From Spirochaetaceae bacterium (lineage in GTDB: Bacteria; Spirochaetota; Spirochaetia; SZUA-6; Bin103), in contig JAPOQV010000305.1 in the NCBI GenBank assembly GCA_026710565.1, positions 1 through 8,012 of the forward strand: DNA of 8,012 bases. The letters run 5' to 3'. Below are positions 5,031 to 8,012 of this stretch, piece by piece. The notes below the pieces were generated by a model. It searched no databases and had not been told where the DNA came from. It worked only from the letters and a program-made list of their open reading frames with translations. Both the position numbers and the translations under genes were made by a program. Numbering within the stretch: the stretch's first letter is position 1; every line of letters starts with the position of its first letter.

Positions 5031-8012
5031 CTACAGGCCTATACTGCCCTCCAGGGTCAGTACGGGAGGGGCGTCGGCAGGGCCGATGCGCCGTTCCCCG
5101 GTCAGGCTCACGGTGAGCCCGCCTCGCACGAAGCGGGTGCCGAGGCGGTAGCTGCTGACCTCGTCACCCTCCACGGTCGCGCTGGCGATCGGCGTCAGCA
5201 CACCCTGCTCGCCGAACACCGGGACACCGTAGGAGATCTCCACCGCCATCCGCCCGTCGGCGGTGGAGCCGCCGGCTTCGGCATCAGCGGGAAGGGCGCC
5301 GGCCCACACCTGCTGTACGCCGCTGCCGGTCCGCCCCCACTCGGGCTGCACCTGCAGCGACAGGCCGTGTCCGCCGCCCCCCGGCGCCAGCCGGATCACC
5401 CCGCCGATACCCCAATCGCGCAGGTCCGCCACGTGGTGCGCGACCAGCGCGCGGCCCCGGATTTCCAGGCTCAGTCCCAGCGGCTGGTAGCGGTAGCGCA
5501 ACGCGCCGCCCCCTTCCACGCCGCCGCCTGTCAGCCCGTCGCCGCTGTCGCGGCGGAGGCCCAGCTCGACCGACTGGTGCAGCCGCCCGCCGTCGCCCAG
5601 CGCCTGGTCGTGGCTTCCCTCCAACAGGACGCGCAGGGTCACGACGTGCACGGCCAGAGGGTCGACCAGCTTGTTGCCGGCATGGTTGGCGGCCGCCGCG
5701 AGCGCCTCCGCCTTCACCGCCACGCTGGTTTCGCCGCCGGGGATCAACTCTGCCGTCGCCAACGTGTCGCTGCCGCCGCCTGCCAGCATCAGATGCCGTA
5801 GAGCGCTGCGCGACGGCTCCGCGTCGGCGTCCTTGATCTCGACGGCGCCCCAGCTCGCCCCTGCGACGCCCCAGAGCTTCAGATCGGAACTGCCATAGCG
5901 CAGGTACGGGTGCGCCCCCAGCAGGCGGCCGACGTAGGTGCCGTCCATCGATGTCCCGCCGGTCGTGTCGGTGTAGGTGAACGCCCCGTCCGCCCAGGAG
6001 AGCGCCAGCCCCACGACCAGATCCTGGGACGGACGGACGGACAGCCCGGTGTGCGCCATGAACAGGTCACCGGACCAGCGAACGCCCTCCTCGCCGGCCT
6101 CCGGGCGTCCGCTCACGCTGCGGAAGTCGCTGGAGCCCCAGGCAGCCAGCGTTGTCTGCGAGGGGCCACCGGCGGCGCCGTTGTCGGCATCCGCACGCGC
6201 GTCGTCAGCCGCCGCGATGGACAACGGGACCGCGAAGGTGGCGCCGTCCACCACGGATCGCAGCGCGTCCTCGATGGCATACACTCCCGGTCGCCCGCCG
6301 AACGGAGTCGGCAGGTGACCCGCGGCGCCGGCCGGCGTGGCCGATTCCATGCCGGCCCGCACCGCCAGCCGCGTGCCGTCGGCGAGTGCCCGCGTCAACT
6401 CCGGCAGCAAAGCGTCGTTGACGCGTTCCATACGGAGCGCCGCGGCGGCTCTCACGTGCACCCTCACGGTGTCGGTGTCACGGCCCCCGGCGCCGTCGGC
6501 GACCCTCAGCGCGAATTCCAGAACCGCCGGGGCCGACGGCGCCGTGAAGGTCGTCCGCGCCGCCGTGGGGTCGCTCAGTGTCACGGGCGGGCCGCTGCGC
6601 TGCGTCCACGCATGCGTCAGCGCGTCGCCGTCCGGATCGGTGCTGCCGCTGCCGTCCAACGTCACCGTGGCGCCGTCGGCGACCGTCTGGTCCGGGCCGG
6701 CATCTGCGACCGGCGCCCGGTTGCCCGGCACCGGCTCCGTGGTGGCGAGAACCGACTCTGACCACGGTCCTTGCCCCTCCGGGGTGTACGCCTGGACGTC
6801 GATGAGGTATTCGGCGGCCGGAGTCAGGCCGCTGATCGTCACGAACTGTTCCGTCGTTTCGACGATGGAGGCATCAGGAGCCGGCGGCGAGTCCGAGGAG
6901 TGCGCGTTCGGTACCCGGATGCGCACGCGGTAGCCGGTCACGGGCGGCTGGTCGGTATACGGCCAGCTCCAGCTCAACGTCAGGGTCGTGGGCGTAGCAC
7001 CCGTTACGGTCAGGTCTCCCGGAGCGCGCGTGGGCGGGTCCACGTCGATCACGTGGATGATCACGTCGATGCCGACGCTGGTCGTGCCGTCGGTTACGGT
7101 CACCCGTACGCGATGGCTGGGTGCAGCCTCGTAGTCGAGCGCGGTGCCGCTGGCGACCGTGATCTGCCCGGTCGCGCCGTCGATGGTGAAGCTGTCCGCT
7201 TCGACCCCATCGAACCCGTACGTCAGCGGATCGCCGTCAGGATCGGATGCCGTGACCGGGGATCCGATCGGCGTGCCGGCGGCGCTGTTCTCCGCCACCG
7301 AGCGCGAGGTACTGCTCCCCTCGTCGAACCCCGGTGCGTGGTTGGCCGGCGGCGGGGCGCCGGCCGCCACGGTGATGGTGGCCGTGGCGATCGCCGAGTA
7401 CGCATCCGACTGGTCGCTCAACTGGAACTCGAACGTCGCATCGCCCACGTAGTCCGCCGCCGGCGTGAACGTCAGCCTCATCGCCCCCAGGTCCGCGGAC
7501 GCTATCTCGTCCCCGCCGCTCACCGCATTCCCGTCCAGCGTCAGCGTCCCGCCCGCCGCCGGCACGCTCATCACCTTCACCTGCTTCATGCTGTCTCCGC
7601 TGTCCGGGTCACTGAACACTCCCGTGAAGTCCTCAGCCGTCAGCCGCAACGGCTGGTCCTTCACCGTGCTCAGACGCAGCGCCCCCGCCGTCGGCGCGCC
7701 GTTCAGGTCGTCGTCCACGATCGTCCCCACCGCAGTCCTGGCGCCGATCGCCACTCCGGCGGGGACAGTGGTCCCGGTAATGGTGACCGCGAACGTCTCG
7801 TCGCCCTCGGTCGTGGTGTCACCCGTCGTCGTCACCGAGAAACTCGCTTCGGTTTGGCTTGCCGTTATCGTCACGCTGCCGGCCGTCACCGCGGTGTAGT
7901 CGGTGCCAGCGGTGGCCTGGTTGGCTCCGGGGGTGTCGTCGTCGCCGGTCGACCAGCCCAGCACTACGTTTGAGGCCACCGCCGCAGACAGCTTCGCCTT
8001 GAACGTTACCAC
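5031..8012 (-). CDS. Modular surface protein with C-terminal autotransporter-type beta-barrel; N-terminus outside the window
   Basis: The frame is open to the window edge, so this is the last 993 residues of a longer protein. Modules in order: Calx-beta (to about 102, ending GTIVDDD); a tandem-95/cadherin-like unit (104-216, with FTPAADYVGDATFEFQLSD); a cadherin domain (224-326, with VAENSAAGTPIG, ASDPDGDPLTY, ALDYEA); a fibronectin III domain (328-427, with LSWSWPY, YRVRIR, LTPAAEYLIDVQAYTPEG); a PKD-like domain (431-522, with ADAGPDQTV, DGSGSTDPDGD). Residues 525-560 form a helix (NDALLPELTRALADGTRLAV) like that preceding autotransporter barrels. From about 620 to the end are alternating amphipathic strands (AAWGSSDFRS, WSGDLFMAHTGLSV, DLVVGLALSWADGAFTYTD) making an outer-membrane beta-barrel. 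Role by inference: adhesion or surface binding. DPDGD loops suggest calcium binding. A signal peptide and any further repeats should lie beyond 8012. The last residue is Leu rather than the common Phe. Confidence 0.85.
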   Translation of the reverse strand: MVTFKAKLSAAVASNVVLGWSTGDDDTPGANQATAGTDYTAVTAGSVTITASQTEASFSVTTTGDTTTEGDETFAVTITGTTVPAGVAIGARTAVGTIVDDDLNGAPTAGALRLSTVKDQPLRLTAEDFTGVFSDPDSGDSMKQVKVMSVPAAGGTLTLDGNAVSGGDEIASADLGAMRLTFTPAADYVGDATFEFQLSDQSDAYSAIATATITVAAGAPPPANHAPGFDEGSSTSRSVAENSAAGTPIGSPVTASDPDGDPLTYGFDGVEADSFTIDGATGQITVASGTALDYEAAPSHRVRVTVTDGTTSVGIDVIIHVIDVDPPTRAPGDLTVTGATPTTLTLSWSWPYTDQPPVTGYRVRIRVPNAHSSDSPPAPDASIVETTEQFVTISGLTPAAEYLIDVQAYTPEGQGPWSESVLATTEPVPGNRAPVADAGPDQTVADGATVTLDGSGSTDPDGDALTHAWTQRSGPPVTLSDPTAARTTFTAPSAPAVLEFALRVADGAGGRDTDTVRVHVRAAAALRMERVNDALLPELTRALADGTRLAVRAGMESATPAGAAGHLPTPFGGRPGVYAIEDALRSVVDGATFAVPLSIAAADDARADADNGAAGGPSQTTLAAWGSSDFRSVSGRPEAGEEGVRWSGDLFMAHTGLSVRPSQDLVVGLALSWADGAFTYTDTTGGTSMDGTYVGRLLGAHPYLRYGSSDLKLWGVAGASWGAVEIKDADAEPSRSALRHLMLAGGGSDTLATAELIPGGETSVAVKAEALAAAANHAGNKLVDPLAVHVVTLRVLLEGSHDQALGDGGRLHQSVELGLRRDSGDGLTGGGVEGGGALRYRYQPLGLSLEIRGRALVAHHVADLRDWGIGGVIRLAPGGGGHGLSLQVQPEWGRTGSGVQQVWAGALPADAEAGGSTADGRMAVEISYGVPVFGEQGVLTPIASATVEGDEVSSYRLGTRFVRGGLTVSLTGERRIGPADAPPVLTLEGSIGL

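Noticed and set aside
5019..5801. 260-codon frame on the + strand
   Set aside because: It is antisense to the beta-barrel region and is rich in Ala, Gln, His and Arg without structure, a shadow of the barrel coding strand.
6771..7973. 400-codon open frame on the + strand
   Set aside because: It is antisense to the cadherin/fibronectin part of the surface protein and is made of Arg/Gly/Val/His-rich sequence without domains.

Overview
The window is about 8 kb of very GC-rich bacterial DNA. A lipobox protein and a protein ending in an outer-membrane-type beta-barrel point to a Gram-negative (diderm) organism. A high-GC proteobacterium or a similar environmental or symbiont lineage would fit, but nothing here fixes the phylum. 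There are no rRNA, tRNA, CRISPR or transposase genes. Both ends cut through genes.

Left half, all on the + strand. First comes the 3' part of a membrane glycosyltransferase-like protein (GT-C/family 39 type tail) fused to about five TPR repeats (1-1398). A 251-bp gap follows, with three short inverted repeats that could be an operator (1510-1571). Next is a complete LtrA-family multi-pass membrane protein (1650-2915). Last is a small secreted lipoprotein with an extracytoplasmic domain and a Gly/Glu/His-rich tail (3084-3584), preceded by a clear Shine-Dalgarno and followed by a strong hairpin terminator (3621-3651). The first two genes are not tightly coupled to each other or to the lipoprotein, so they are probably separate transcription units.

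Middle (about 3750-4950), a patch of gene decay. On the - strand lies a complete ParD-like antitoxin / RelE-ParE-like toxin pair with a 17-nt overlap (4465 down to 3859). Its promoter reads TTGACG-17 bp-TACTCT, places the GTG start at the predicted transcription start, and holds a perfect palindrome in the spacer. Just beyond the toxin is a short open C-terminal tail that looks like the relic of another gene. Divergent from the pair is a broken copy of an AAA-ATPase-like/PD-(D/E)XK family gene: its N-terminal part and a short C-terminal part are joined in different frames and the middle is gone.

Right end (5031-8012, - strand): the C-terminal 993 residues of a large modular surface protein. 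In order it has Calx-beta, tandem-95/cadherin-like, cadherin, fibronectin III and PKD-like modules, then a helical linker and an autotransporter-type beta-barrel. Its N-terminus lies outside the window.

No multi-gene system of obviously new type is visible. The most informative items are the compact, possibly leaderless toxin-antitoxin promoter, the internally deleted ATPase pseudogene, the modular Ig-like passenger on a C-terminal barrel, and the uncharacterised lipoprotein with the Gly/Glu/His tail.
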